Positions 1 to 13,800 of a stretch of 64,000 bases of DNA are shown piece after piece; position 1 is the stretch's first letter, and every line of letters begins with the position of its first letter. Source of the DNA: Telopea speciosissima. Its lineage: Eukaryota > Streptophyta > Magnoliopsida > Proteales > Proteaceae. Where the stretch lies: the NCBI RefSeq assembly GCF_018873765.1, contig NC_057924.1:9635001-9699000 (forward strand), in the 5' to 3' direction. The notes beneath the pieces are model-generated. The model saw only the letters and a list, made by a program, of their open reading frames with translations. It had not been told where the DNA came from and made no database searches. Position numbers and translations under genes: made by a program.

Positions 1-124
1 CTTGTGAGTTCGACACATGGATGATGTGACATCCAACGGTGCGAGCTCGATTACACTTATTTTTTCCTTTTTTTTCAAGCTTAGCACCGTTGGATGTCGC
101 ATCATCCACGTGTCGAGCTCGCAA
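1..124. repeat. Hairpin MITE-like palindrome
   Basis: The first ~48 bases (gagttcgacacatggatgat...) are repeated in inverted orientation at about 78-124, separated by a T-rich loop. The arms pair almost perfectly across gcaccgttggatgt. A foldback of this size is typical of small non-autonomous DNA elements. The left end lies at the window edge, so a target duplication cannot be checked. Confidence 0.6.
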
Positions 125-2638
125 GGCCGCACCACCAGATCGGTGCACTGCAAAGGATTTTAATCCTTTTGGTTATGGTTCCTTCGCCCAAGAACTGAAA
201 TCACTTGGTCTTGGTCAGCACTTGTTTGTTGAGACCTGTATTGGACGTGAAGACAATACACGGTTGTGTGGGATAGGATGAGTCTTTCTGATAATGGGCC
301 TAAAAACATGGGCTTGCGGTGCATGAAAATCTGAATTTGATTTGCATCTGTATCTGTTTAGGGGTATTTGGATTTGAATTCGAATAATCTAGAGAAATTT
401 TTATCTGATCCGAATAGATATTCAACTAATAATAAAAAATTAAGTAACTAATGATCTTGAGGGTTTAACGAGAAAGTGAGAATCATGAGAGTAAGATAAC
501 TAAGAGACATGGCTTGAGAGTGAATCATATCTGTGGGAGGGAGGAAGGTCTGATCGTTACACAAGTCAAGGATGTAAATGGATAATAAAAAATTTGAATT
601 CAATTCGCATCGGTATTAATCTAGGGATATATGCTGCCTTAGACCGAGACCCGTCAACTCAGGCCTCATCCTACATGACCCCGGGCCTGAAAATCTCAGA
701 TCTGGCCCAGCCTGTGGGCTCAAGGTGGGCTTGGGCTCGCCCGGTTTAAGAATGAAGAAATGAGAATTCTGCATTAACATGCAGTTCACTTTATAGACCA
801 TCATTAATTTGCTTTCTGGTTCGCCTAATAAAAACAAGAAGAACCATAATAACAATGTCGAAGTCAAACATAAGATAATAGTACTTGATTAGTCTTTAAT
901 AAAACAGTACGACTGTACGAGAGATTAGGCTAAAGTACTGAGAACGATGGTTGTGGGTAGCTGGGTATTGGGTAGTACAATATTTAGGGGGTTGGACCAG
1001 ATCCTCTGCAGCACCGTCGGGTGTGCGGTGCACATCCTGCGGTACAAGCAGAGGTCACGTGACACACATGATCTTTGCGCCGCACATCCGGCTGTACTGT
1101 ACAGGATTTTTATTTGTTTTACTGTATGAGAGAAAAAGTAAAGTTTTGAGAATTATTCAGAATAGACCAATCAGATCGATCGAAACCGACCAGTTCAGTT
1201 CAGAGTGAGTTGAAGGTTTTCAAGTTGGGGTTTTTGGAACCTGTAGAAACCGAAATTGAAATTTAAATCAAACCGTGAAACCGGAAAAATAAGTGCACCG
1301 ATCAAAACTGAAAATTGAATTGAACTTGATAAAAACTGAGACCGAACCTATAGTTGCCCAATAAGAAACTGTTTTTGGCTTGGCGTGTAACAAACCAAAA
1401 TTGGTTCAATCCGCTAGAAACTATACCAAATCGACCAACTGACACCCTTACTAAGAATAGGCCAGAAAAATTCTAAGAATGGTAGTTGTAGGTTTACTGT
1501 AGGATAGAAAATAAGCAAATGTCAAAGTTCAGCCTAAAATAGTCGGATGGATCGAAATCAACCAGTTCAGTTTGGCTCAAATTGAACCCTTATTGGTTTG
1601 GTTTTCGAGTTGGGTTTTATGGAACTGGTAGAAATTGGAAGTGAAACCAAATTGGATTGAACAAGTGCTCCAACCGAAATAAAAAATCAGATCAAATTAT
1701 AATTATAAACCTGGTAAAAACGAGACCAGATCGATAATAACCCAATAAGAAATTAACAAAAAAAGGATTTAACAATTAATTGCCTTACGTTTAAATAAAC
1801 ATGAAACTGGACCGGACCGAACTGATAGCAGTTCGATTAAAAACCGATGTAAAAAAGGCGATAAGAAACCGGACCGAACAAGGGCTTTTTGTACTAAGAA
1901 TAGATTTTGTAGTACAAGTGAAATACAGTTGGAATAAAAGTAGTACCTAAAATGCATTTTAAATGAAAGTGGTGCTGTTGCTCCCTCTTTTAAATTAAAT
2001 CTCTTCCAGTTCCAGCCTTCAACTCTTCCAGGTGATCAAGTAATGAGATCCAATAGCACTGGGAAGGAGGGAAAGAAAGAACCGGAGACACTCTCAGGTG
2101 ACCGTCAGAAAAGCATCGTTGAGTGCAGCGTTGATGACAACTCCAATCCCTTCATTCCCTCCTTAATTTGTTCACCGAAAGGATTCCGTCCAGCATCCTG
2201 TCTGGGCTGCACGTGCAGCATCGGACACAGTGAAATGTGAAAAGACCCCCTCACCCTTGCCCGAGCGCCTTCATCATCTATTCCTTCTATTTATATATAT
2301 GCAGGGTGGCCGGTTTCACCAGCGCTGCACTCAATCATGTTTTTGGGTTCTTCTATGAAGTAGCAGATCACATCCTTTTAACTTGAAAGGATCATCTCAT
2401 GTCCAACAGGTTATTTTTATTTTTTCTCCTTCCAATCCTCTTGAATCCTTTAATTTCATATTAATTTTACCTTTAATTTTCATTTCAGGTTTTGAACCAT
2501 AAACTTACAAACTAAACTTTTGGATCATTGACCATTTCTCTATGTGGTTATATCAGATGAACAAGATGCATGCATGGCATGCCACTAAGGAGAATATCCT
2601 TGTTCATATATTCTGTACAAAACTTAAAGGGAGAAAGA
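125..2638. other. Intergenic, decayed MITE remnants, no gene recognised
   Basis: I see no convincing coding region. About 328-640 resembles the 'tagggatgtaaacgg' MITE family seen later in the window (subterminal tttaggggtatttgg, then tgagagtgaatc and acacaagtcaaggatgtaaa). About 1130-1450 and 1530-1760 are two diverged direct copies of a 'gaaaccgaaattg' hAT-like sequence; the first ends in gacaccctta, a hAT-type terminus. A short ORF at 2043-2240 and a TATA-like tatttatatata near 2290 have no further support. Confidence 0.5.
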
Positions 2639-2796
2639 ATGCCATCCGGTCGCATCAGACACGCCGCCCTTGCGCCCTGATACGGGGATGCAAAATGACC
2701 CCTATTCATTTCGGGGGTTCAAGGGGATGCGATGGTCATTTTGCATGCCCCTATGTTAGGACGCGGGGCAGTGTACATTGCGTGACCAGGTGGCAT
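2639..2796. mobile_element. Hairpin MITE
   Basis: The left arm atgccatccggtcgc... gatgcaaaatgacc is mirrored by ggtcattttgcatgc... gtgaccaggtggcat on the right. The arms are ~60 bp and imperfect. No clear target duplication was found, so the outer limits are approximate. Confidence 0.55.
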
Positions 2797-3122
2797 TTGA
2801 AAGTTATTTAATGTGAATCTGAGACTAAGAGGGATTCATGGTTTACTTCTGTGCCAAATTTGAAGTTTAAGGTAATTAATTAACTATGCGAATGATTCTC
2901 AAGTCTGGATGATTTTTTGGTTTGGTAAAGTTAAGTCTTGATGATTTAACAGCATTCAAAAAGGACAATGTGTGTGGCTTCTTCTCTGCAGGAAATTCAG
3001 GCAATTGTTGTGTACAATCTAATACTGTTAGTTTCATCAACTGGGTACCTTGGGTTCCAAGTAGGCGAAGTTTTAAGATATCTTACTCTTCTTTGTCGTC
3101 TGGGTATGTCTGGACCTTAATC

Positions 3123-3304
3123 GGATCCAGATCCTCTATTGCACAGCGACCTCAACGTCCTGGGCTGTGCAGACACAAGGCAGTGTGCAATGTCAGCATT
3201 ACCCTCATTCGGGTAAGGCGGGCAGGGATAAAGCGGTTTTTGTGTACCGCCTTGTGTCTGCGCAGCATACCGTTGAGGCAGCTGTGCAGTAGAGGATCTG
3301 GATT
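3123..3304. mobile_element. TIR MITE with 10-bp target duplication
   Basis: Terminal inverted repeats ggatccagatcctcta / tagaggatctggatt enclose 182 bp. The element is flanked on both sides by gaccttaatc (3113-3122 and 3305-3314), an exact direct duplication of 9-10 bp. That size fits a Mutator-like non-autonomous element. Confidence 0.75.
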
Positions 3305-3455
3305 GACCTTAATCCTGTACATCATTCTTTATTTTTAATGAGAGAAAGAATGCTACATGGGCAGGTGTAGTGCGCCATCCCTGCGCTGAGACACACTGAC
3401 GCACAAATTAACCATCGCACCCCCATGAAATGACGAAAATTACCAGAGGCACAAC

Positions 3456-3634
3456 GGATCTTTATCACCTCCAGTTTGCTGACCGGCCCAGTTCCCCAGT
3501 TCCTCTAACAAAGGGGGGCTGAAATGACCTCTCTACCCATGCCCAAACACCCTGCCCGAGTGGGGTCCACCATCCCCCTATTAGAGGAACTGGGGAACTG
3601 GGCCGGTCAGCAAACCGGAGGTGATAATTTTCCG
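3456..3634. mobile_element. Mutator-like MITE (same family as 21176 and 47101)
   Basis: A 179-bp near-palindrome begins ggatctttatcacctcc and ends ggaggtgataattttcc. The inner arms carry cagttccccagttcctct and its complement. Flanks are aggcacaac (3447-3455) and aggcacagc (3635-3643), a 9-bp duplication with one mismatch, as left by Mutator-type transposases. Confidence 0.8.
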
Positions 3635-4379
3635 AGGCACAGCTGTCATTCCACGCCTCTGTGTCTCGGCAAAAAAAATGTCTATGGTATAAAGTAAAGA
3701 GGATCTCTAATATGATCAAATAATGAGCAGAAGAAGCCAAGTACCAATCAATCAGAATCTATAATTTCATTTGGGAAATAATACATACTTCTAAGCATGA
3801 TAATGGAACTGATGAACAAAACGAAGCTTCTCTGTGCAGTACTCTCTGCAAATGGCATTAATATTTTTTTTTTTGGGGGGGAGATCTCAGCACTAACCAT
3901 GCACACTAAGTGGGCAAATAAATAGATAATAATATGATTCTTGTGTTCTGAGCTGTCTTACAAATAGGCAACACGTTTCAAAAGGTAATGCAAAATCTTC
4001 CCAAATTTCTCTTTATTATTTGTTTTCTTCCTTCTTTTACAGCCCAATTAATTAATTTATAGAATTAATATTGGATATTAAAATTTGGTTTGATTTCTTC
4101 CTCAAGTCAGTCGTTGATGCACAGTTCTATAAACTATAGTAGAAACAAAACCATTATAAGAAGCCATTAGGCAATTCCATGCAACAGTGAATCAGAAGTC
4201 GGTTAAGAAGGAAACAAAGCAAGAAGCAATGCCATTAGGCATTTCCATGCAGAATTGAAACAGAAGTGTTGACCATTGAAAAGTTAAAAGAAAGAAACTA
4301 ACAATGGCTACGTGCTGTTCTACTGCTGTTACGTTATCACTACATTAAAGATAAAACTTTGGGAGTTTTAAGAGAGATA

Positions 4380-4835
4380 GAGAAAGACGATAATCTGCAG
4401 CAGAGAGGAGTTTTATCAGCTTGGGAGAGTGGTACGTGAAGGGGTATTTTGGGGAACAACAATAGCTATGGCAGCTTGGGTGTTGAAATCTGATGAGATA
4501 CGTAGTAGAAGGAAAAACCCAAAAATCTTAGAAATCTCGAAAAAAGGGGATTTTTTCTCTCTCTCTCTCTCTCTCTCAAATTTGATGATGATGATGATGA
4601 TGCAAACCCTCCTTCTTTATATCTCTCCAAAATCTCTATTATCATAAACCCTTCTCGCCATTCTCGCTATTCTCGCTATTCTCGCCCTTCTCCACTGCCC
4701 CTGTTTCTATCTGTTGTTCTATTAGTTTCTAACGAAAAGGGTAGTAATCAGTCTTTCCCCTTGTCGCTTTCTTTCTCATTTTCTTCGTTTTTTCCTTTTT
4801 TACGGGTAGGAAAAAGGAAAAAGATCGACATTTCC
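4380..4835 (+). promoter_or_regulatory. Probable core promoter and 5' leader of JMJ24-like gene
   Basis: This stretch directly precedes the WRC-domain start codon. It holds a (CT)n tract at about 4556-4577, a TATA-like ctttatatctc at about 4614-4624, repeated tctcgctattctcgc motifs and a pyrimidine-rich leader. CT tracts near start sites are common in plant promoters. The transcription start itself cannot be seen and is inferred to lie a few tens of bases after the TATA-like motif. Confidence 0.4.
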
Positions 4836-7800
4836 ATGGTGGACAACGGGGAGCTGCCGGAACATCTCCGTTGCCGGAGAAACGACGGTCGAGGATGGAG
4901 GTGTTTGATGCAAGTCATGGAGAACAGGAGTGTCTGCGATTTTCACTTCTACCAGGCTCGTTTGCGTCAGTCCAAGAAGAAGGTTCCACCTTCTATGAAG
5001 CTCAAGAGGAATACCCTCCGTGAGAAAGCCGCCGAAGCTTCTTCGTTGGCGGTGTCCGTAAGGAAAGATTTTGATTTTCAGAATCTTGGAATTCCGGTGA
5101 AAGGTCAGTCGAATTTGGCGAAAGTGTTGAAGAGGAAGCGTGCAGTTCGGGTGGCGGACTCTCTGGTGAAGATTTTGAAGAAGATGAAGTCGAAAAAGGG
5201 TGACTTGCAGTTGGAATTGATAAGGATGTTTCTGCGGAGGCAAATGGAGAGGAAGAAGAAGCGAAGTTCCGAGGGGAGTAACAACGGGGAAGAATTAATG
5301 AGGGACTTGCCCAATGGGCTGATGGCCATTTCCCCTACTCCTGTCAGGGATTTTGGCAATGCCGTCTCGTCTTTCGATGGAAAACTAGGGCTTGATTCGT
5401 ATGCTTCTTTTACCCGACGCTGCTTCCGGTCCAAAAATATTGAACCTCTTCCCGTTGGCCCATTGCAGGTGTCTTCGCTTAGCTCTATCAGTATCAGACT
5501 TCTTCGGTACTGCAAAATGCAGTAGTTTCCTCTTTCTTTTCTTGACGTTTGGGTTCTGTGTTTCTCTAGATTCTTCCTTGCGGGAAAAGCATATCCAATT
5601 CCAGGAGGGGTGGGAAGAAGAATTGCCATCAGTGCCGAACAAGTAATGCTGAGAACCTTGTTCATTGTTTGAGTTGCCGAAGAGAGTCTTTCTGCACAGA
5701 TTGCATTCGTGAAAGGTAACAGTTCCTTTACCAACTCTGGAATGTCTCCCGTGTTTAGACCCTAATGATTTAGATTTAGTTCTTGTAAAGGTTCATCCTT
5801 TGAATGCTCTTAGGTTTTCTACTGTCTCCTAGCCTTCTATTGTAATGACATTGTGATTCTGTTTTCCCCTAAAATTCCCCTAGAAGGGCAATTCGGATTT
5901 TGAACCATAGTGTAAAAAATAGTGGTGCTTTTCTCCATGATCAGACTCAGGTATAATGACCATTGTATAAACTGAACTACCACTGGAGTAAGCTAGAAAA
6001 GATATAACATGATAAAATGAAGCAACTTAAAAATTGCAGGAGTGCTGAACCAAAATCAAAATTTGCTTAGTCCATTGGGACTAAAGAAAAGAGATTGGCA
6101 TGTAAATGCATATCCAAGTGACTGGGTGATGGATCAAAATTGATTCCTTTGATTAAACTAATAAAGAAAACTAGAAAAAGCATAAATTGTGAGAGAAAAA
6201 TTCAAATAATTACAAGATCATCAATTGGGGACTCATGATTGGTTCATCTTCACTCAAAATTAACAAAGTTAAGTGGAGACAAAAACGGAAGTGTCAAAAT
6301 GTTTAGGGGAACTTTGGTGATGGGCTTGGCAAATTGGCCTTAGGACCTAGTGATGGCAATCATTCCATAACTTGGATGGATTATGCAATTCTCACAAAGC
6401 ATATCATGTTAAGAAGGAAACCCGATTCTTGTGATTTCTTTGAAGCTGTCTCACGGTCCATGAATAATAATAATAATTATTGTTATTAAAATAATGATAA
6501 TAATAATAATATGATGATGATGATGATGATGATGATGACAATTTAGTCTTAATAATTATAATTATTATTATTATTATTATTATTATTACCGTCTGTTCCC
6601 ACTCAGAGTCGGGAGAGTGCACAGTAATGTCGAAAGTACTAGTACACATGCATGGACATACACGAGATGTGTGCCAATACAAAAGGGGTATTTGATTGAA
6701 TTAGACTCTGAAATGACATGTGGCTAATCTAGACCGTGTCCTCTCTACCCAAAGGTCGGAATGTACATATCATCTATCCACGTGGCAGAATAGATTCTTT
6801 GTAAAATTTGGAAAAAACATTAGACCTTTGTGAGCATAATAATTCTCCATTATTTTTTTAATATTATAATTATCATTAAGACTAAACTGTCGCGATGTGG
6901 ACCTGAGAATAAGTTTGCAGGGCGTTCTTAGACCGATAACTGTCGATTTAACCCCATCAAATCTTTTTATTATATGGAATGAAATATTCAATGGAATTAC
7001 TAAAACACAAGAGTTTGGATATAATTCACATCTTTGCTTATTTTGCCAGATTTTTTACCAAGTAATCCATGATTATAAAAAGAAGTTAGTTGAGAATACA
7101 TACTTCAGAGTATACTTATTAGAATCAATACTGGCAGGTTCAACAATGATATGTTGTATACTGAAATACAGAAGCCTAATTGAAGTATTTAACGGTCTGG
7201 TCTTTTTTTAGATGAATATATTTTTTTTCTTGAGTCTACCTGAGTTTGTAAAGTTTGATGCTTTACATATTTAGGCTCTCCAGTGGTTGACAGCTGAATA
7301 ATGTTTTAAGTGGATCTTAATTTGTAAATTTAAGTGTGTGTGGTTCAGACATTTTTATATTTTAGACCAAGACGGGTTGATGCTAGGCTCATATTGAATA
7401 TAGAGACATGGTTATTCCGATGTTATACAATAATTATGGACTACTGTTTTATGTAATGCCCCTTTCTTGTAATTTGTCCATTTACCAGTCACTGCTTACA
7501 CTCAACCAAATTTAGGTATTCTGAACTGCCACTCGAAGAAGTTAAGATGGCTTGCCCAGTTTGTCGTTGCTCCTGCAACTGTGAGATGTGCTTGAGTAAT
7601 CAGCCAAAAGGGATTGCATTGAAGGTATCTGTAGTAACATGATTGGTCTCAGTTAATTATTACTTTCTGACATACAAATTTACATATGGCCTAACTACCC
7701 CTCCTGGTGGACCTCTTTTTCAGGGTTTTGTTGAAGCTGAAGATAAGGTTACCAAAATCCTACATTTCCATTATTTGGTTTGTCTGCTTCTTCCAGTTCT

Positions 7801-10800
7801 GAAACAAATCAACCAGGAACAGAGGATTGAGTTGGAAACAGAGGCAAAACTTGAAGGTCGTATGTGATGATTATACCTAGTCACTGTTCCTGTTTAAGTC
7901 TTTACTGATATTTTTCTATGCTAACAGGAAAAACACGAGCCGAAATTAAGATTCTGCAGGCAAAATGTGGTAATGACGAGCAGCTTTACTGGTATGTTCA
8001 ATATTGCATGGAAATTTTGATTTAATTAACAATAATTGGCTTTTCCAATGTAAGGATTTTGATTTATTGTTCAAATTTTGGATCAGTGATAACTGCCAAT
8101 CTTCCATTGTGGATTTCCATAGAAGCTGCTCAATTTGTTCCTATGACCTCTGCCTTAGTTGTTGTCGAGAGATACGTCAAGGCACCTTACCTGGAATGAG
8201 GCAGAGAAGCTCTGTTCAGAAAAACTCTGGTAGTGCATTATTAGCTTCTTCTGCAACACTTCCAGACTGGAAATATAGTGGTGATGGCAGTATTTCTTGC
8301 CCACCCAAGGAGCTTGGTGGTTGTGGTGAAAGTCTCCTGGACTTGAGAAGTGTTTTCCCATTAAATTGGACTGAAGAACTGGAAATAAATGCTGAAGAAA
8401 TAGCATGCAGTTATGACTTTCCAGAAACTATAGATGTTTCACCACACTGTTCCTTATGTAGTCTCATGCATGATAAAGCTGGGGGACTTGATGGGAAATT
8501 GCAAGAAGCAGCTGCCAGAGTAGATTCTGATGATAACTTCTTGTACTGTTCAACTATGGAGGATCTTCAGCATGAAAACCTGGAACATTTCCAAAAGCAT
8601 TTAAGTAAAGGTCAGCCTGTAATAGTTCGTAATGTGCTCCAGAATTCGTCAAACTTGAGCTGGGATCCTGTGGTCATGTTCCACACTTTTCTTGAAAGGA
8701 ACAGTGCTAAGCCTGGGAATGATGTCAAGACTGTGAAAGCCACTGATTGCTTGGATTGGTGTGAGGTCAGTACTGTCGAATTGAATTGGCTGTTACTTGT
8801 CAATATTGGTTCCCTTAAAGGCAGTTGAGGATTTCTTTCTATTATTATTCTATTTATCAGAATCTTTTCTTTTCTTTATTTTTACCCATACTTTGAGTTG
8901 GGTTGGTGGATTGTGATGAATATATTGTTTGGGACATAGTGGTGAGGCTGGAAAAAGATAAAATAATTGATGAATACAATAGACTGCAACACAGCCTTCA
9001 ATGAAAGAATTGTTCTATTGTACAAGTCTGGTGCTAAGGGGAACGTGTGTTCTCTGATTTTCCCTGAGCATCAGATTTATTAATAGTACAGTTCTTGTCA
9101 CTATCTTTAAAAGGATTCGTTCCATTGGGGGAAGTGTTGAGGAAAGACATGCATAGCTTAGGTCTTGTTTCAAGTATGACCTCGAGTTGAGATGATTGGA
9201 GGGCAAAGATCCATGTAGGTGATCCCATTTAGTTAGAATAATGCTGAGTTGTGCCGTTATTGCTGTTATGTTCTTTTCTTTCTTCTTTTATTAATCTTTT
9301 GTCGTTGCAAGGTTCCATGTAGCCGGCCCCATTTAGTTGGGATAAGGCTGAGTTGTTGTTGTTGTAGTGGATAGGCTGGGGTGCTGCCATTTTTTTTGTT
9401 TTGGTGTTGCATGGTTTAGGGGAAGACTTTGTATTTGTATTGTGGTCAAGGGAAGTAAGTTGATATGAACTACAGATGCATTATCTAATTTACCTACTAC
9501 CTTTTTTCCATGTCACGGGTCAAGATTCAGTGTTGGATTGTTCTGAAGGATTGGGAGGTTTTTTTTCTGGCTTGGAAAGAGATAAAAGAGAGTATCACCT
9601 AGTCAATAGTAAGAAGGTGAGAATTAGCTGGATTTCCACATTGTTTTCAGCCTAGCAAGTAAATGGATGCTTGCTTATCTCATTAGATTGACAAGATCCT
9701 TGAGGCCTAGAACTTCCACTTCTATAGGCATGGCATGAACAGAGATTCCATATTCTTCAGAGCATGTTTGTAGTTGTGGCATTTAGCTGACTCATTTCCA
9801 TGTGCGCGTTTGGTCAGTTTTCTGGGTTCTCTGATAGAGTATCGTTATTGTCAAATAAAATATTATTCATATAGAAGAAAATTCTAAGATGTGCATCACG
9901 TACTCATAAAGAAGCTTGGGAGTTGGGGTATTGGGCTTTTGAGAGCTATCAACCTAACTCTCCTGGGTAAACGGTTGTGGATGAATTGAGCTTCATTGTC
10001 AGCATTTGGAGGGTGTGATTAGGAGTGGGGCTACAAACAGGGAGAATAATGAATTATTCACCTCCTAGGCTTTCGGCCTTTGGCAGGAACTTCAAAGCTT
10101 TCATTTCTTTCCCCATGGGGGACCCTATGTGTTGGTAATTGGATACCCGGGGGGGGGGGGGAGGTGAGTCTCCTCTTGAGGTGGTTTTTCTGGAATTTCT
10201 ATGCATTTGCATATAAGAGGCTGTCATGGTAGAGTGTATGGAAGATACTGGGAAATTTCGGTCTGAGATTTCGTATAATACTCATTGGTGGTTGTATCAA
10301 CTGCTACAACTTTCACCTCTCTACATGCTGTATAGTCCTGGTTTTGTAACTCTTTCCTTTCATGCTATCATTTAATTCCTTCAAACATGAAAAAAAAGAT
10401 GAGTTGATATTTTCTCCCCTTTTTAATTTGTTTCCTCCATCAGTTTCTCTTCGTCTTCTGGGGTTGCATTGGGTGCTATGTCTTTGCTAATCCATATTGT
10501 TCTGTTCTAATTTTACTTGTCAGGTAGAAATTGGGATCCAGCAATTTTTTAACGGTTATATAGAGGGCCGAACACATGCCAATCTGTGGCCTGAGATGCT
10601 GAAATTGAAGGATTGGCCTTCTCCTGATTTGTTTCAGGAACAGCTTCCTGCGCATAATGCTGAATTCATCTGTGCTTTACCGTTTCAAGAATATACAAAT
10701 CCTAACTCTGGTATTCTGAATCTTGCTGTCAAGTTGCCCAAGGAATTCTCAAAGCCTGACCTGGGTCCCCGTGTATATATTTCATACGGGATAGCCGAGG

Positions 10801-13800
10801 AGCTTGGGCGGGGTGATTCTGTAACTAAACTTTATTTTAATTCATCTGATATGGTAAGCATTTAAATAAGCTTTTGATTCCTTTCTTTCTGCATAAATCA
10901 TTCAGGGTCTTTGATTCTTGGTTTCACCATCAATTTTTGTTTGTATTAAGATGGCAATGAGATCTGCAAATTTATGAAATTTCTTAGAAATTTTGTTGGA
11001 GTAATCAAATCTTGTTTGAGACTCTCCTGGGATAAGTCCAATGACAAACATTTGAAATTCTGAAATGAAAATGAAACATGAAATTCTCAATTCTTTGTAG
11101 GTTTTGGATTATATTATTTTTCTTCATTTCCTTGCTTTCTCATTGATGTCAAATTGAAATTTTTTGAAATCAGAATAAAATCATGACACTCTTGCCTTCT
11201 CATATATGCAAAATGAAATTGTCTGAAATTAAACCAATTGTGAAATTCTTCATATCCAACTGTAATTTTAAGATCTGATCATCTTTCTTAGTTTTGGATT
11301 TACGTGCTTTCTCGTTTTTTTCCTTGCTTCTCATTGATATACCCTAGCCTAGTTTGAAGTTTATTGTCTGACAAAATTGGTTTGTTTTCTTGGTATCTTC
11401 AATCTTTCTGATGCTTATTGGAAGTCATATTAATTGAGATATCTTTGTCAAAAGTTTTTATCCTTATGATTGGTAATAATAAATACCTTATGAAATTTGT
11501 TCTTTAATGTCTTTGTTCTTAAGCATAAAATGTATATTCAATTAAGTGTCATTCCATCTGGGTGTTAATAAATGCTCATTCATTTCCTAGACTTTCATTA
11601 TGTTCCTGTGAGAGAGAGATTTGCTGGGATTTTTATTTTATTACCATAAGGAATAAAGAGAATATTGAATTATCACAAATTTTGATTTTTTTGCAAGATT
11701 AACAAATAACATTTTTGTATCTGTTGTCTTTTTTTTGGGTAATTCTTTGAAATGAACGTAACGTGGGCATATCATAGTGATAGCAGCTATTTATATGAAA
11801 ACTCTTGGCTGTGGTGTATATTATATTTTTAACAGTAGGATGTGGATCTGATTGACATCTGTGCCATGTTTTTAGATAATGCACCCAAGATCCTCTCCAA
11901 CTTTTGAATGCCAGATAGCAAGCTAAAACTTTTGAGTATGATATAATGGATGGATTTGGCAGTTAAAGCTCTCATCTTCTTTTTTGTGTAATATATGATC
12001 TCTTTCATTATATATAAGAGTCATGCTATCTTGGTCCCGCTGGAGGTCTAGAACTAGCTAAATACAATAATTTATTGTGGTGTTAGTTTATAGATCCAGT
12101 AATCTGACATAAGTGGGAGAAACTCAATTTGTTTGAATCTGGGGTCTCACCTTCAGCATAAAATAAAAAATACTTAATGCAATGTCATTCTGTCCACCTA
12201 ATGGAAGAAGCTAAGAGCATAATTTTCTGGGAACACTTCATCAGTTCATTGTAATATATTTGTGAAATTTTACAAGCATTCTAAGGTGACGGGTTTTCAA
12301 AAAAATTTGAAATGATTCACGATATTGCATAAGAAAACACTGGTTGTTGGGGTAATTGGGGTTACTGGATGGTTCGAGGTCTTGATCTAGGGCATGGTTA
12401 CGGCCAGGCCAAAAACCGAGTTGTCTTGTCCGAAACCTGAGATCTCGGCTGAGATCATGTATTTTTATTTTCAAATTGCACCCCTTGGTTTTGGAGGCCA
12501 TATGACCTAATTAGGTCTTGAAACTTGCAGGACAGCCTATTTTAGGCCCTATAAACATAATGGAACCCTTAGTTTTTTAAATTCACACCCAAAATGGTAA
12601 TTTGACTTAGGACCCTAGGTTAGTAGTGAACGCTGTATATCTATACTGTTATGGCCTATTCCACACAATCTTTATTATTAGAACACATATAATTCAAGTA
12701 AAACAGCTTAAATAAGCAATACGAGATTTGGAGCAAATCTCCTCCAAGTGTTGTTGTTGAGCAACAAATCCTCTTGTTCCAAGCTTGTTTGGGTAAGATT
12801 TGGAGCAAATAGGAGTTTTTTTTTTGGGGGGGGGGGGTGGGTTGTTCTTCAAAACCTGACGAAACCAGTCAAGTCCACTGAGAGTTGGTCGAAATTTTGT
12901 CCGAGACAAGTCGAGTTTTGTTTTTTATATAAGGTGGATTGTAACATTTCGACCCAATACGAAATCTCGGGATCCGAGATTTCGGTCTAGACTATTTTCT
13001 GTTCTTGCTTCGTGGTTGGTTTCAACTTGGTATCTTGAAATACCGAGATATTTACCAAGATCTCGGCGAGACCTCATATCATGGGCTACTTGATGCAGTA
13101 ACGATGGCTAAGAGCTACTTGTTTTATTTTCTTTTAATTTTGGTTCAATCTGTGGTTTGGTTCAGTTGTTGGGTCAGTTTAAGTGGTCATCATAGTTGTC
13201 AAGGCGTCGCCTAGGCGTCCAGGCGCCTTGGGTAACTTGGGTACCTTGGACGCCTTGGCCACCAAGTTGGTGTCGCCTTGATTTTGGATCCTCTCCAACG
13301 CCTTTGGGTCACCTAGACGCCGTGACAACTATGGTGGTCATATGGATGGTCATGTGACCATCAAATTAGTTATATTAGATTTCCAACGTAGGATAGTAGT
13401 TTGTTGCTGTTTTTGATTTTATTTTAGAGAGTTATGTTACAGATAAACTTCCATGTGTGGGAAGAGTTATAGTCAGATTAGGAATGTGTTTTAGTTTTTC
13501 TTTAAAAACAATGTTTGCAAGGGCCTTGCCCACGATTGATAGTTGAATGAAATTTTTGGTTTGAGATTCTTACACTGCTGTGTGCTGTGGCTGTGCGACT
13601 AGGTCGTCTTCTTCTTCCCTTTTCTCGGTTCTAAAATCTCCTCTTTCACAGGTCTGATCTCTTAATACTCTCTTCCTCTTTTTCCTCCCGTATTCTTTTT
13701 CTTTCTTACTTCTCATGTCCTCTTTCCCTGCTATAAGCGATACCTTGATTTCAGACTTCTAATTTTGTCCATATTTTTCATTATTACTCTTTAATTAGCC

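Noticed and set aside
2922..3338. 138-codon ORF before the JMJ24-like gene
   Set aside because: Its second half lies in the TIR MITE at 3123-3304 and the first half shows no conserved motif or splice context.
4761..4835. In-frame extension upstream of the JMJ24-like ATG
   Set aside because: It begins at TTG, not ATG, and the WRC domain starts directly after the ATG at 4836.
4800..5734. Minus-strand ORFs of 147 and 209 codons
   Set aside because: They are antisense to exons 1 and 2 of the JMJ24-like gene and show no known motif.
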